DNA of 64,000 bases from Impatiens glandulifera (GCF_907164915.1 NC_061868.1:45445689-45509688), one strand, 5' to 3'. Counted from the first letter of the stretch, positions 22,133-35,977 are shown. Notes: generated by a model not told the origin, from the letters alone. Numbers and translations are program-made.

Positions 22133-23389
22133 TGGTAGACACACTCTACGAGAGGAGACAAAACTCCTTGTGCCCTCAGATCAACGAGACGCCTTGGCTG
22201 GAAGTTGAAGACAACCGAGAAATTTCACCCTGGTAATCTAAAGTGGTACGGGTTTTCGGGCAAATTACGCAACGGATTTTTACTAACTTTTTCGCCCTTG
22301 TGCGGCTTGTTTTGCGCACTAAAACAATCAGCTAAACTCAACATCGAGGTTTATCGCTCGCACAGAAATAAACAACGAACTCACAACAATCAATAAATAT
22401 GTAGGAAAATAGAAAACATACGGAATTACGGGTCACGCGCAACTTTATAATTTTATTTCGCTCACAAATAACAATTACAAAAAAGACTATAAACTCACTT
22501 AGTTGCACACAAAAAGACTCTCACTAGTTGTGGGTTTTTCTACCAAAACTCAACCTAACGTCTTTGTGTAGCTCAAGATGTATTTATAGCCTTGGGGATA
22601 ACAATCAACTTAAAGGATAATAACCAACTCCGCGGAGTGGGGAAAAACCGCCTGGCAGTTATTGCTGGACTCGGTCCTAACTGCTGTTGGGCGGCTAGAC
22701 GTGGGTCTTCCTCGGTCCTAACTGCTGGACGTGGGTCTAACTGCAAGTAGTGGGTCTTAATTGCTTCATTACTTCAGTCCCACTTCCTTCATCGGTCCTA
22801 ACTGTTGCTGAACTGCTAGACGTGGGTCTAACTGCAAGTAGTGGGATGCAACCGCCCACTATGCCCACGTTTTCTACCAATCTGAACTGCTCCCGAGATT
22901 TCCGCCACATCTGCCCATCATGCCGACTTTTCCGGGTCTATTCACAACCGTCACAAGTCAGCTTGATTCTTTTCTGTGCATACTCTCAATGCACCCGCCT
23001 TTGTCATCCCGCCTAGGTCGCACGCACGCGGCCACACTTAAGCTCGGTCTCGGCACTCCGCATCATGCCAAAACAAACATGCGTGCTAACATCCATCTCT
23101 CGGTCCTTGTATTAAAATTTGCGCCCCGACAGAAACTTTGGACACTTAGCACTCTGCAACTCAGGTGCCCATGCCGCACACCCGCGACATTCTTTTTAGG
23201 CAACTCTCGGTTCTGGCCCTCCGCAATCAAGCCAAGACCGAGGCCAACATTTAAGGCTGTAACAGTAGACACACTCTACGAGAGGATACGAAACTCCTTG
23301 TGCCCTCAGATCAACGAGACGCCTTGGCTGGAAGTTGAAGACAACCGAGAAACTTCACCCTGGTAATCTAAAGTGGTACGGGTTTTCGG
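22133..23389. repeat. Pair of ~122-bp direct repeats around a 1-kb insert
   Basis: GTAGACACACTCTACGAGAG and the following ~100 bp at 22135-22258 recur at 23268-23389 with only about four differences. Both copies share a forward frame reading LCPQINETPWLEVEDNRE. The insert between them is more GC-rich than its surroundings. On the minus strand it holds a TATAAATA box (about 22590), so it may be LTR-derived. The outer flanks of the two copies differ. No retroelement protein was recognised. Confidence 0.6.
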
Positions 23390-23930
23390 TCGGTTCCCAG
23401 AAAAACAACCAGTTCTTGTGCTCGACCGAGAAATTCAGTCTAACATGGTTTTCGACTCTGAAAACCAGCGAGACATGAGACACCCTTCCTGACCAAAGAA
23501 TCTCCACGTTGACCACGCTCGTTGACTCTAGGCCTTAAAAAGGAGTTCTCGCGTTATCTTAGATCTTAAATTGTATTTCTTCAAATGTTTATTCAAATGT
23601 TTATGTTTAGTGTAGATCAGTAAAGATTCCAACTTGACAATTTTTCCTTCCTCTTCAAAATCTCTTACTCAATGGAGCATAATATTGTAATACATTAAAT
23701 AGAATCGAAAACCAGAAACTCCAATCAAACCCACGTCAGAATGAACGCACAACAGCAAAAGATGGAAGTTTAATTTATTATTCATGGCCAGTCATATGAT
23801 CAGCGGCGAATTGCAGAAGAAGAAGAACACTTTTTTTAATTGAAACATAAGCAAAAGCAAGAGAACCCAACACTTTATTTTAACATAATTATTAAGTACC
23901 CATCAGTTCAAACTTCAAACTGGGATTCGA
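23390..23930. other. Spacer and 3' flank of oxidoreductase copy 3
   Basis: 23390-23580 belongs to the GC-richer repeat described at 22133-23389. From about 23605 the sequence matches the 3' flank of copy 2 (from about 6980), with a 40-60 bp extra segment at about 23655-23700. Confidence 0.55.
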
Positions 23931-25099
23931 TCAATTACCAACTTCAACCTCTTCAAAGCCATTATCAATGGAAGCTTTAATAGCATCAAGAACCAGCTGA
24001 GTCTTCCTACTGTAAATCGGCCATTTCTTCTCAGGCTTCGAACCACTTTTCACAGCCGCAACCAACCGAGAGATCTCCATCACCATACTCACTTCCTGCG
24101 GAAACTCCGTCGTCACAATATGCTCGCTAGGAGCCGGCTCACATCCCGTCATTAACTCCTTAAATCCACTTCCCGACGCAACTGTAAACGAACCCTTCTC
24201 CTCTTCAAAAGGAATCACAAAGTCGTTCACATGCAAATTACCTTTCGTTCCGAGTGCAGTTATGTCCGATGTCAAATTGGACAGGAATGAACAATGGAAG
24301 CTACCCACTTTCCCGTCTTCCCAATACAACGAAGCTCCGCAACCTAAAATCACGCCTGCTTCATTGATAACAGGTTTCTTCGAAGCTATGACTGTTTTAG
24401 GAAGCTCGTAGTTAGCCGTCCATAGAACGGCCCTTGTACAGTACCACCCGACGTCTCCAAGTGCACCGAGAGCATCCAGATCTGGCTTCACTCTGATGTT
24501 GTTATTCAGGAAATCCGATTTAGCCGCCAGTGTGAAGACGCTGTGTACCTGTTGCAAGCTAGTTAGATCCCCAAATCCCAATTTGAATTCTAAATTTCGG
24601 TCGTCAGAGTCAAAGCTACGAATTCAAAATTGATTACCGTATTAAGCTGACCAAAGCGCCGGGGATCGTCGAGGAATTCTCTCATCTTAGCAGTGCGAGG
24701 ATTATGCATCCACATGGTAGCATCCATGAACTGAACGCCGTTTTCTTGGCAGGCTTGCAGAATGAGGTCGAGTTCCTTAACATTAAGAGCGACTGGCTTC
24801 TCGAGGAGGATGTGCTTCTTCTTCTGTGCGGCGAGGACTGCCCAGCGTACATGCAGACTTGTCGGAAGAGGAATGTAGGCGACGTCGACATCTGGGTCGT
24901 CTAGGACGGCTTCGTAAGTTCCGTAAGCCTTGGCGCCGGCGGGGAAACTGTTGTCGGAGGCGAATAAGGTTGCCTTCTCCTGCGATCGGCTTCCGACGGC
25001 GTGGATTACTGCGCCTGGAGCGATGTTTATGGCCCTAGATAGCTTGCGAGCTATATCAGCACATCCTAAGATGCCGAATCGGATGGGATTTTCCGCCAT
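23931..25099 (-). CDS. Gfo/Idh/MocA family oxidoreductase, copy 3
   Basis: Exons 25099-24638 and 24548-23931 join in phase 0 (GTAATC donor, CAACAG acceptor) for 359 aa. Motifs are as in the other copies: GILGCADIA at 9-17 and EKPVALN at 100-106. Differences include DVAYIPLPTS where copies 1 and 2 have DVVYIPLPTS, and SDFLNNNIRV in the second exon. The frame is intact. It lies about 15.5 kb from copy 2 because transposons have landed between them; the flanks otherwise still align with copy 2. Function as for the family: NAD(P)-dependent oxidoreduction of an unknown small molecule. Confidence 0.93.
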
Positions 25100-25180
25100 G
25101 AATGAAAGGTTAGCTTAGCTTAGACAAGGAAAGGATGTGATACTGAGAACGATGAGAGAAGACAAGTGTAATAAGCTTAC

Positions 25181-25187
25181 TTATATA
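25181..25187 (-). promoter_or_regulatory. TATA box of oxidoreductase copy 3
   Basis: The minus strand reads TATATAA followed by GTAAGCTTAT, about 82 bp upstream of the ATG and matching the box of copy 2. Confidence 0.55.
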
Positions 25188-26213
25188 ATAGTGATTTTAA
25201 TTGAGTTTCTTTAAATATTATTTCTAATCATTTATTTATTTGTGTATCTAACTTCTTTCATGGTTGAAAATTGATGTTTTCTCGTCAACTTTGACGTTGA
25301 TATACAAAGGTTTATTCTTATTTAAGTTTTCAAATAACTCAACAAAATTAATTATCATATCACTTTCTCTCAATAATTAAATCAATTAATTCATTAACAA
25401 AAATATTAAAATATCATATATTTTAAATTATTATTATTTATTTTATTCATATATATATGAATATTTTTATATCTTTTTATAAAAAAAAACATCATTATTT
25501 TCTCAAAATCATCATCCATAATCATTATTTTTTTCTCTTTAGATTATTTAAATAATCTAAAAGGAACAAGGCCTACCTCCATAATCTATTGGGTAAATTT
25601 TTTTTTTTACTTTTATTATTTTTATTGAACATTACAAAAATAAAAATTTATTTGTGTATCCTTTAGAAATATTAATAAAAAAATGTTATTATATATATAG
25701 GGATAGACAGTATTTTTTATTTATTTAAAAAAGTTCCCTGCATATTAAAAATAAAAATGAAAAAAATAATCATTTAAATATAACGACAAAATATTAAATG
25801 AAAAAAATAAAATAAAATTCCTAAATAAATTATTGAGCTCGTAAATATTCAAGAAAAATAATTAATTTATCCCTAACCGACTATATTGTTTTTCTGAATT
25901 AATTTAAAAATGTCGTAATAATAGTATTATGAATGATACGTCAGATGAATATAAAATATTCTAAAAAATAGAGACATAAATCTTGTGTGTTTAAAGTCCG
26001 CTAAATTTTGGTAATATGAAATAATAGAAAGATAGAGTTCTATTAAAAAAAAAATAGGAAATGAAACTTGCGAATTTTGAAAATGAATATGTTTCCAACT
26101 GACATAAATATTTATTTTCTGAGCAATAAGAAAAAAAAATATATTCTTTCCTGCTTTGTTTTCCATATCTCCTCTCCATAACTATTTTAAAAAATATGAA
26201 GAGGCTTAGTACA

Positions 26214-26251
<38 letters not shown>

Positions 26252-27976
26252 GTCAGTCATATATAAACAAATATATATTTTTTTAGATATTTTTAAACAT
26301 GGGATAAAGTATACATTTTTTAAAACAGTGTATTAAATGTTTTTATTATATATATATATATGATAAGATTTAATATATAATTTTATGAGGGAAGAAGATA
26401 AAATGTAATATATTTGTTGAGAGAAAAGAGAGAATGCAAGATAAGGTTTCTCAACATGTTTGATATGAGATTTTTCAAATAAATATTGGTTTATTTAAAA
26501 AATATGGAAGAGGGTCAATATTTTTTTATAAAAAATAAAATAAAATTAGTTTAAATAAATAATATTTTAGTTAAGAAATATAATAACGTGTGATTGATGA
26601 TTGATTGAATTATTTAGATATTTAAGTTTTAATTTTTTTTTTTTATTTAAATAATTTAAAAGTTAAAGTTTATTCGCATACGATGATATGTATGTGATAA
26701 CGTCAGCATAATTGCAATAATTCATGCAACTTGATGAAGGCTTCAAGATTTTGTCAGGATTTGTGATTATTATATTATATGGATTGTACTATTTTAGTTT
26801 CGTTTGTTTTGTTTTTCTTTTATGAAAACTTTCCAATGATAAATAATTTCCATTTTATATTTGAAATATATTTATTTTCAAGTACTGGCTTTTTAAAATA
26901 AATTAATAAGTCATTTTATAAATACTAAGGTCATGCTTACATGATTTTTTTTTAGCACAAAGAGAATAAATTGAAATTTGGTTAATTAATTTGATTCCAT
27001 AATATTAATTTGATTAGAATTCTTCATTCCTCTTCAACCCTAAATTCACTTTTTATTTATTTATTTTTTTAATTCTTCTTAAACATTACACATTTTTTAG
27101 CAAAATAAAAATGATAAATAAAATAAGATTATTTACCTAACTTGTCCATTTAAGAAAAATATAAAATGAATAAAAGTTTAATAATTCTAGTATGTAAAAT
27201 ACAAAATATAAGTACATCTAAAAAAGCAATCATATTTCAAAAATAAATAGCAATTGAACTTTTAATACATACACAATAAGGCTTCTAAATAAAAAGGAAA
27301 AAGTATTAAATATCACAAAGTTTGGTCTGAATTCTTCAATTAGAAGAACTATGAATGATGTTCAATAATAATAACATTAGTCTTGTCTTGAATGTCTTCA
27401 TACCTTTATCAACCTGTCATACTACAAAATAAAATTAATCAATTTATAACTAAAGATTCAATAAATTCCTAAACATTATTTAAAATAAAATGTTTATACC
27501 CATTTCAAATAGTATTAAATGTTTATGATACAAAACATTTGATATATATTTGCTAAAACATAATTTATATTAAAAAAAAATATTATATTATATATTTTTT
27601 AAATGTGAGGTTTTTATTATATGTGTAATAGCATACGACAAAAGCAAATCATTAGTAAAAAAACATGACAAAAAGAACAAAAAAACACACTAAATAGTTT
27701 AAAAAACTATCCCAAAAAGTAAACTAATTACATAAAATCAATCAAATATGTACATATGACCCTTTGACAAAGTGTTCCTAAGATGGATCAACCCCAGTTA
27801 AAACACAAAAATTAAATAAAAACTCAATAATACAATGATTAACAAGATCAAACAAAGAACATATAACTAATAAAATTCTTTCATTAGATTCCAGCCAATA
27901 CTGGAAAGAAAAAAGAAAAAAACCAGCACCGCGAACGACAACATTCGACATTAATAATATATTACACATGAACAGG
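25188..27976. other. Duplicated upstream flank of copy 3, then AT-rich spacer
   Basis: Patches up to about 26890 match 8567-9900 upstream of copy 2. An (ATT)n microsatellite lies at 26217-26252. The last few hundred bases up to 27976 are the probable 3' UTR of the NAC gene. No gene was recognised. Confidence 0.55.
26650..26830 (-). repeat. Conserved distal upstream segment of oxidoreductase copy 3
   Basis: Counterpart of 9655-9835 and, more distantly, of 600-725. Confidence 0.7.
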
Positions 27977-30112
27977 TCACGACAGGAATGGAAAACAACT
28001 GCCTAATAAGTTTTTAGACAAACATAAAATAGCAATAATAACTCCAATTAGCGAAAAACAGTAGTACATTCCCCAACTGTTATACCTGCTTCTGGATTTT
28101 CCTTTGTTGTTGTTGTTACCATCTTCATTCTCATTGTCGGGATTTCTTCTTATCTTAGCAGTTAACCTGCTGAAGCTCGACATCCTCTCAAACTTCTTAC
28201 TAGTTAACCTACTCAAACTCGAGATTCGCTCAAATCTCTTCGTCACCATAACACTTTCCGCAGCTGAAGCAGGAGATGATGGAATGGAATCCACAAAGTT
28301 CCATACAGCAGATGAGAACCAAGAGTTTCCTCTTTCAATGTTCTGATTTTGGTTTTGATTTTGATTTTGATTTTCATCATAAACCACACCTAAAATAGTT
28401 ACAAGAAACTTCTATATTAGAAAGAAAAAAACCCTACATAGATGAGTTCTTGATGCTGCTTGGCTCAAACTCCCTCTTTCCCACAGAAACAGAGTTTTTC
28501 GCCTCGCAGATGAAGATATGGTCTACGAGAAAGCGAAAAATCAAAAACAGAAAAACTAAAAGTAAAGCCGAGCATAAGAGTTCTTCATTCAGTACAAAAA
28601 TTTCAGGTTACCTGAAACAGGAGTCTGTTGAATAATAGTCTCCTCAACATTAAGATTCTGATTATGGACCCACATTTGATCTTCAATGGGCTCATAACCA
28701 TTCATCTGATTCGTAGTACACAATGAATAGATGTTCATCCATTCAGCATTATCCAGATTGCTTGCGAGTAAATGAGTATCAGGATTCGCCACTTCATTGT
28801 TCATATGATTTAGACATGGCTGTGAAGAAGCTTGCTCCACATATTCGCCGTCAACATGATCCGTAATCGAACTAAACACCATCCCTGAATTATCAGGTCC
28901 CATGTCTTGAATAAACATAGCTGCATCATGGTATAAATCAAGAATACTCAAACCATCAATCTCTCCTCCCGCAGGATCTGATGCATCAAAAAGATCATTC
29001 ATTTCCAGATAATCTTCTAAAGGTTCTTCCTGAGCCATCTGAAACTGATCAATATCAGTAACTGTATTTGTCAATTCCGAATACTCATTAAGGTTGTTGG
29101 TCAACTGTGTATAGTCAAAGCATTGCTGGTTTGCATCAAGTAAGCCGATTTCTTGTCCATCAGCATCAACTTCCTCTGGAAAAGGAAACTCATTATTCAG
29201 CTCCTCAAGTAAAGTATTTTTTACACCATTCTTCAGCAAATCATCGAAATCATCAAGCAATTGGTTCCTTTGGCTAATAGTTGTATCCTGATCCTTTGAA
29301 CATGTATTATCAAACTTCTTTCGAGATTTACTGCATTCAGCTTCTTCTACTTCTTCGTCGTCATCATCATCATCAAGCCACTCTTCTTCTCTGAACGGAG
29401 CTCCATACTGTTCTCCATTCTTTGGACCAGGTCCACTTTTCTTGTAAACTTTATAAAGAGCAAAGTATTCTTTCACTCTCTGGCATCTTTGTAGCTCCTC
29501 TTCATCCATAGTATATTCATGCATCACCCAGTCTGTTCTTTTCCCAGATGGAGCACGACCTTCGTAAAACACCAGGGTCTTCTTAAGGCCAACGGGGCGA
29601 GAATTACAAGTAATGATGCGATCTTTTCCAGTTGCTTTCCAATACCCTTGTCTAGTTGCCCTATTAGACCTTGCTCCATTTGGGTACTTCCTATCCCTGG
29701 GACTGAAGAAGTACCACTGTCTATCCCTACTTTTCAGCTTGGACACACCTGAATTCATCAAAAAAGATTATGATTAGATCTTGAATTGAACAAAAGTGGA
29801 TTGAATTCAGTATAAATAAAGTTAATAATCAATCTAACCCAGAAACGAAGATCAACAAAGAATCAATCTAAATAATTAAAACAAGTCAACGGACAAGTAA
29901 AAATAAAGAATTATGATCAAATACGTACCAGGTAACTCCTCTGGATCCCATTTATAAACATCAGTCTCGCCGATTACGTCTGGCTTCAACTTCCGGCGAC
30001 ACATCTTTCTCTTGAGATAATACACAACCAATTCCTCATCGGTAGGATGGAACCGAAACCCAGGAGGCCAGCCCTTTCCATCGCCCAGACTAACAAGATC
30101 CGAAGCATCCAT
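27977..30112 (-). CDS. Membrane-anchored NAC transcription factor (NTL type)
   Basis: Three exons, 30112-29929, 29748-28612 and 28389-27977, join in phase 1 both times to give 577 aa. The NAC domain occupies about residues 10-170: [20 protein letters not shown] (subdomain A), [16 protein letters not shown] (B), [14 protein letters not shown] and [12 protein letters not shown] (C), then [20 protein letters not shown] and DWVMHEYTM (D). A long acidic, Asn/Gln-rich middle is the likely activation region. A hydrophobic segment at about 549-565 ([17 protein letters not shown]) lies 12 residues from the C-terminus, as in NAC-with-transmembrane-motif factors. Those are held at a membrane and released by proteolysis under stress. 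The first in-frame ATG is at 30112. I cannot assign which NTL orthologue it is. Confidence 0.93.
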
Positions 30113-33100
30113 CGAACGAATCAATGAAATGAATAATAAAAGAAGTAAAAAATTCAACTTGATCGGGATGAAAGTGAATCGTGGGAATCGGAAATCGTGA
30201 AGATGATCGATCGTTCACCCCCAGATGGAGGCAAAACCCTAATCGTCGTGTAGGGGATGAGGGAGAAAGAGAGAAAACTTGGGGAAGAAGATAGTGGACT
30301 GGTCAAGTGTATGAAGTATATGGTAGGCGATTGGAGATTAGTCGCGGACGCGAAATTACCAGGAAATCAGTTTTTTTATTTTATCAATTTTGGAGGGCTT
30401 TTATCCTCTATACTCGATTATAGATAGAGAATACTATAACCGACTTTCTTTTTTTTTTGGTAGTTAATCGTTATTTTTTTACCATCGTTATTTATCTTAT
30501 TTTAAAATAGATAAATGATTTAAACAAGTTATAATTAAACAAGGTTATAAATTCAGACTTGTGACATTTTTTTCTGAACATTGTCATTTATATTTATTTT
30601 TTTTGAGATTTTTGTCTTGAACATTATTACGTCTAAGAGAAAAAAAAAATTAAAAAATGATCATGTTCGGAGATTATTATTATTATTACTCTCATTATAC
30701 CAGTGACAGAACACAAGTAAAATTCATCACATTGTTTTCGTTCCTAACTTAGTTGTCTTGTCAGTTATCACGACTCTTAAAAATATAAAAATTGAGGTTG
30801 TTTATTAGGGCAATTGAAATATCCATAACTTTAAATTCTTATGGTTAAAATTAACTAAATAATGATTTGTCTTAACGAATTTAATCGTATTTAACTTATT
30901 ATCTATGTAATAAATAAAATAAAAGATTTATATCATTAATTTAATTACATAATTGAAAATTTTAATTGCTAAAATTGAGTTAAAATCATTAATTTGTTAA
31001 GATGATGTAGTTAAATTATTAACCATGAATATTTATTTATAATTGTCATAGTAGGTCGTTTGAAATAGTTTTATCAATTTAATCATACAAAAATTTAAAT
31101 TATGAGATTTGAAAATAAAATGTCTAAAATCTCACCTGACACAATAAAAAGTTTAAATTTGACCCTTTCAAACTTTTAAGAATGTATACTTAAATAAAGT
31201 TAATGGTCTTGTAAATTAAAGAAATTAGCTATAACTTTATGGGTTTTAATATAATTTGTTTTTGTCTTTTATTAAAAAAATAGTTTATTGTATTTTTAAA
31301 TGGTTTGAATAATTGGAAGGTTATTTTTATATTTGGAGCTAGAGTAAATAATAAAGGAGTGCTTCCCATTATATTCAAATTTATTGAATATAATAAATCA
31401 ATTTAAGTTTATTTTATATAGGTTTTTTTTGGTTCTGGAATAGTTTCATATTCTTTTTAATAGGTTAAATGTATTATTTATCATATTTTAATGTTTTTAA
31501 TAAAATTTAAATTAAAATTTAGTATATGATCTTATCCGGATTGAGATTTTTCAAAATATTTGATGAGATTATTTTGTTTTTTTATAAAAAAAATGTTTAA
31601 AATATATTTATATATAATGTTGAAATAAAAATAATAATTTAAAATAAAAATATTAATATTTCAATTAATAAATTAAATAATGTGATAATAAAAATAAAAA
31701 TAAAATAATATTTTTTAAATTGAATTAATCCAATGAGTGATGATTAAATCATTTTTATGAGTCAATTTTTGCTTAGATTATTGTTAGTTCTTAATAATAT
31801 TTATTCACTAAAGTAATTCAAATAAAGTAAAATAATGTTATATTATAAATTAAGAAAGTTATAAATTAAAAGACATAATAAGCTCAAATTTAAAAAAATA
31901 AAAATAATAATATTGAAATTTTCAAACTTAAGGTAAATAATTTTAAATTTTTGACTTAAAAGGATAAGTCTTCGGAGTAGTAAAATGACAAAGTTTAGAT
32001 GTTAACCCTTGAATTAAGGAAGCACATGGTGTTTGACTATTATGACATTCCGTAATTGCTTACGTCATTTAATCAATTTATAATGTTGTTTTTTACTTCT
32101 TACACGTCATAACTATAATTTTAAGTTCACACTTGTCATTCACACATAAAAACAATATAAATTTGTAAATAATATAATTGCCATAAAATAGTCTATGTTT
32201 ATAATTTTCTTTAAATCACACTATTATCATAAAATGAGCTTGTTTTAGGTTGAGTTATTTGGATTTTTTTTTAAATATTAATTGATGAAAGAGTAAATTA
32301 TTTTGATTTTTAATTGGTTTATTTATTATAATGTTTATTTTTATTTAATATATAAATTTTATAAAATAAAATATGAATTGATTACTTGAGTTATTTTATA
32401 ATTTAAAAAACCAGGTATGATAAGATGACTTTTGATAAAAAAAAAAAATACAACATGAAACCAGATCTCATAATTTGATTTATATAATATCCTCAAATAA
32501 ATTATAACATTTCTTTTATGATATTAAAATAAAAAGACCATGCAAATGATTAATTTGATTCTATAATGACCTAAATCTTGTTTGATGTGAGATTATTTAA
32601 AAAACAATGTATTAAGTTAAATAATTTAATATTTTTATCAATGATTTGAAAAAAAAACTAAATAACCCACATTATTATTTTGAATCATGGTCAAATAAAA
32701 CATTATCTATTATTCATAATATTTCATCATTAAATTCAAAGAATAATTTGACTAAGGGACTAAATTAACTTAGATTTAAAAAAAAAAATATATATATATA
32801 TATAAAGTCCTTTGAAAAGTACATATCAAACCCGCTCTTAGAATTGTTCCGGTCAGATGACCTGATATTTAATATTTGATTTTTTAAAACAAAGTATTGT
32901 TTGATAATTCAATTAACACTAAGTGTCCAATGTTTTAATCATAATTGAATAAAAGATATTATTGATCATAGAATATACCACAAGTGTCCAATGTTTTAAA
33001 ATGATTTTAGTTAGTTAAATATTTTCCTTAAGAGAAAGTTGTACAAACATGTAGCTTCTAGGTAAGGAGGATTAATTCTTGACAATGACCATTAGAATGT

Positions 33101-33765
33101 TATATTTAGCCATGAGTGTTTACTGTTTAAGGGTAATTTGTTTTGATATTATTATTTTAAGAAGTGTGTTTATTTGGACTAAGTTTCCAAATAAAACAAT
33201 TCCTTTTAAAGTAATCAATGCCAAAGATGTCTATAATAGCATCCTCCTAAATAAATATATGAGAAATTAAACTAATCTTAGAAGTTTCTCAATGATGTCA
33301 GTTTTACTTTCTTTCAAACATCAAACAAAATACAAAAATAACTGTTCTTTCTATAAAATCTAAATTTTAAATAAATAAAAAAATATTATAATAATTCAAC
33401 CAATTAAAAACTAAAAAAAGACTTTGATTTTTAAAACTAACATCAAACAAGTTCTAAAGTCAACCTTATCAATGAAAATAATATCTAGGGCTTGTTTGGA
33501 CTAGGATTAATAACCACCCTACATTTTAAGAGGGGAAATCAAAACATAAAACTTTTGGATATTTTTGTTTCTTTTCTAAATTTAACTGAAAACTTTGTCA
33601 AACAGTGAGACAGATATTCTTGAAAATTCTCTCATATTCACAGGGAAGCCAAAAACAAGAAAAAGGAACACTACCACAATCTTACGAATAAAGAACGAAC
33701 GAAATGGCGAAATACATAAAGCAGATGCACTCTTTTTCTCACCTTCAATATTTAAACAATGCTCG
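30113..33765. other. NAC 5' region and AT-rich gene desert
   Basis: 30113-30360 is GA/GC-richer and is the likely 5' UTR and promoter of the NAC gene. From 30400 to about 33480 there are only A/T-rich runs, TA repeats (about 32790-32802) and a copy of the dispersed AT-rich repeat at about 31550-31790. A 63-codon frame at 33079 is not supported by any motif. The 3' UTR of capping protein beta probably covers 33500-33765. Confidence 0.5.
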
Positions 33766-35946
33766 TCAATTGGGCATTCGCATTTGCAGGAGTTCTGCGG
33801 GTGGTCTCAAAGTGCAAACCATCTCTTGTGTTTTGCCAAAATAAACCTAGAATTATCGGCAGTTAAAACATGTTATATTTGCCATCGGGCACAAGTTGAA
33901 AAACTTTCAAAATTCACAATCTTGAATCAAATAAGTATTTACCTGATCTAATGAGTTACGCAGTTTGCTCTCCATTTCTTCTATCATTTTTCCCATGTTA
34001 CATAAATGACCTTCTGAAACTGATAGATTCATGTTCATCTGTTGGAAATATGAAAGGAGGGACTTAAATAAATGATTAGCATTTAAACTATCTATAGAAA
34101 TGTAAGGCAACAAATACGAGTAATAAAATTGACGCAAACATGGAAATATCATCAATGCAAATCAATAAGAAATTGGAGGAAATTAGAAGGCAACCAAGTG
34201 CATGACTAAATGTGGAACGCGCCTTTCCAGTAGTTTGGAATAACTGACAAAGGCAAACAAAATGATAGAAAGAGGCTCTCGGGAATATACTTCGTAAAAG
34301 GAAATATTTTTAAACATTTTTTTTAGTACATCGTTTAGAAACAGCATATAAAAAAGAATAGACAAGCAACCCATCCAGAGTAACTCAGTGGTAAGAATAT
34401 GAGGCTGAGGTCTCATGTTTATTTTCCGCTATACCTTCTTCTTTCTTAACTCCCCAAGACAACTCAAGTAGAATGAGTCTCGCCTAAGAAACCAAATATC
34501 TCAGGTTCGATTCCTAATAAAAACTGTTTTTTGGAAGTCGGGGTAGTGCAAGCTTTATCCAAAAATTAAACCGAAGTTAAAAAAAATACAATTCCACCTA
34601 ACCTCCTCCAAGGAAAAATCTAAAAAAAGATATTTTGTTGCTTCAAAAAGACAAGCATCTTGATATCACCTAAGAGCGTGGTAAAGATGATGACAACTGC
34701 ATACATTTTTCTACCAATTACAGTTGAATAACAGTTTTGTCCAGTAAAATCAACTAAAGCAGCATTTTTGATTTATTAGAAAGATCAATATGCTCATGTT
34801 GGGTTAACAAGACATAATACATGATACTACTACAATCAGAAAATCAGTTCTTTTTTCCATCCTCCTGTTTTGCTTTCATGCAATACAGTTGCTGGATGCT
34901 TGATTATAACACAAAATGTATGCTTCTTATCCTGAACACCAGAATAAGCATTCTTGACTGAAACAATCTAAGAATAATATCCATTTTCGTCCATTTCCAG
35001 ACCTAAATAGACCATAGATACTTTTCATAAACACTGAAAAATACAGGTTCTAGTTTATCTTGACCAAAGAATTTGAACTTATTTTATTTCTGAGACCAGG
35101 GTTTTTTCCCTTCAATCACGATGCTTTCAGTGGGAATCAAACTTGAAAGAAAGTGAACATGAGGAAGTAAATTGGATTACCTGTCTTCGAATTGACCCAG
35201 ACAGATTAAATGAGCCGGATGAATCATCCTTTGTAGTCATTGAAAGCATGACAGTGCTTGTTAAACAGTAGTGTGCCATTCCATCATCTTCTCCACTCAC
35301 CTGTTAGTTGAAGAAATATATCATATAAAAGTTGGATTAGTGGTATGGATGGAGAATCAAACACAGTTGACATCTCTATTTGCTACTTATTCATCCCTTT
35401 TCATTTGATTAAAACCTTACCTCAATAACATGGATAGCCTCCCATGCTCCTTCCTTCATATTACCTCTTCTTGCCTGTCCCATTTTGGGGCCCTCTTCAC
35501 AATTTAACACAGAGAAAGAGACGTGTAAATAAAAACATATAACTAACTTCATTTACAATCTTCAACAGAAATGCATACCTTTCTTTATCAAGAAGCATGC
35601 CACAAATCCATCCTTAGCATCGTCTTCCCACAAGTATACAGATGAAATGCCACCTTCATAATACCTACCCATTTGTTGGTTGAAAAAGTTGTATTAAACA
35701 ATCAGAAATAAAATATTCAATAAAGAAAGACCTCATCCTGGCAATTCCATGGCAAGATGGGAAGAAGTCCAAGGCGGAGTAGAGACTACATTCTTTCAAT
35801 CATTTATATGAAGAAAATAATAAATAAAACCTGTAAGATGAGATAGGGAAAGGACCTAACTGGTCACAGTAAATAGCAAAGATGTCATTTGCTTCTATCT
35901 CAATTTGCCTCAACTCTGGAGATGGGTAGGGTGCATCTTCCAATGA

Positions 35947-35977
<31 letters not shown>

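Noticed and set aside
22920..23366. 148-codon plus-strand frame
   Set aside because: It crosses from the insert into the second direct repeat, lacks any domain and shares only the repeat-encoded tail with the frame at 22024-22236.
27778..27969. Short hydrophobic frame just 3' of the NAC gene
   Set aside because: It lies in the expected 3' UTR, is separated from the NAC exon by its stop codon and has no splice link.
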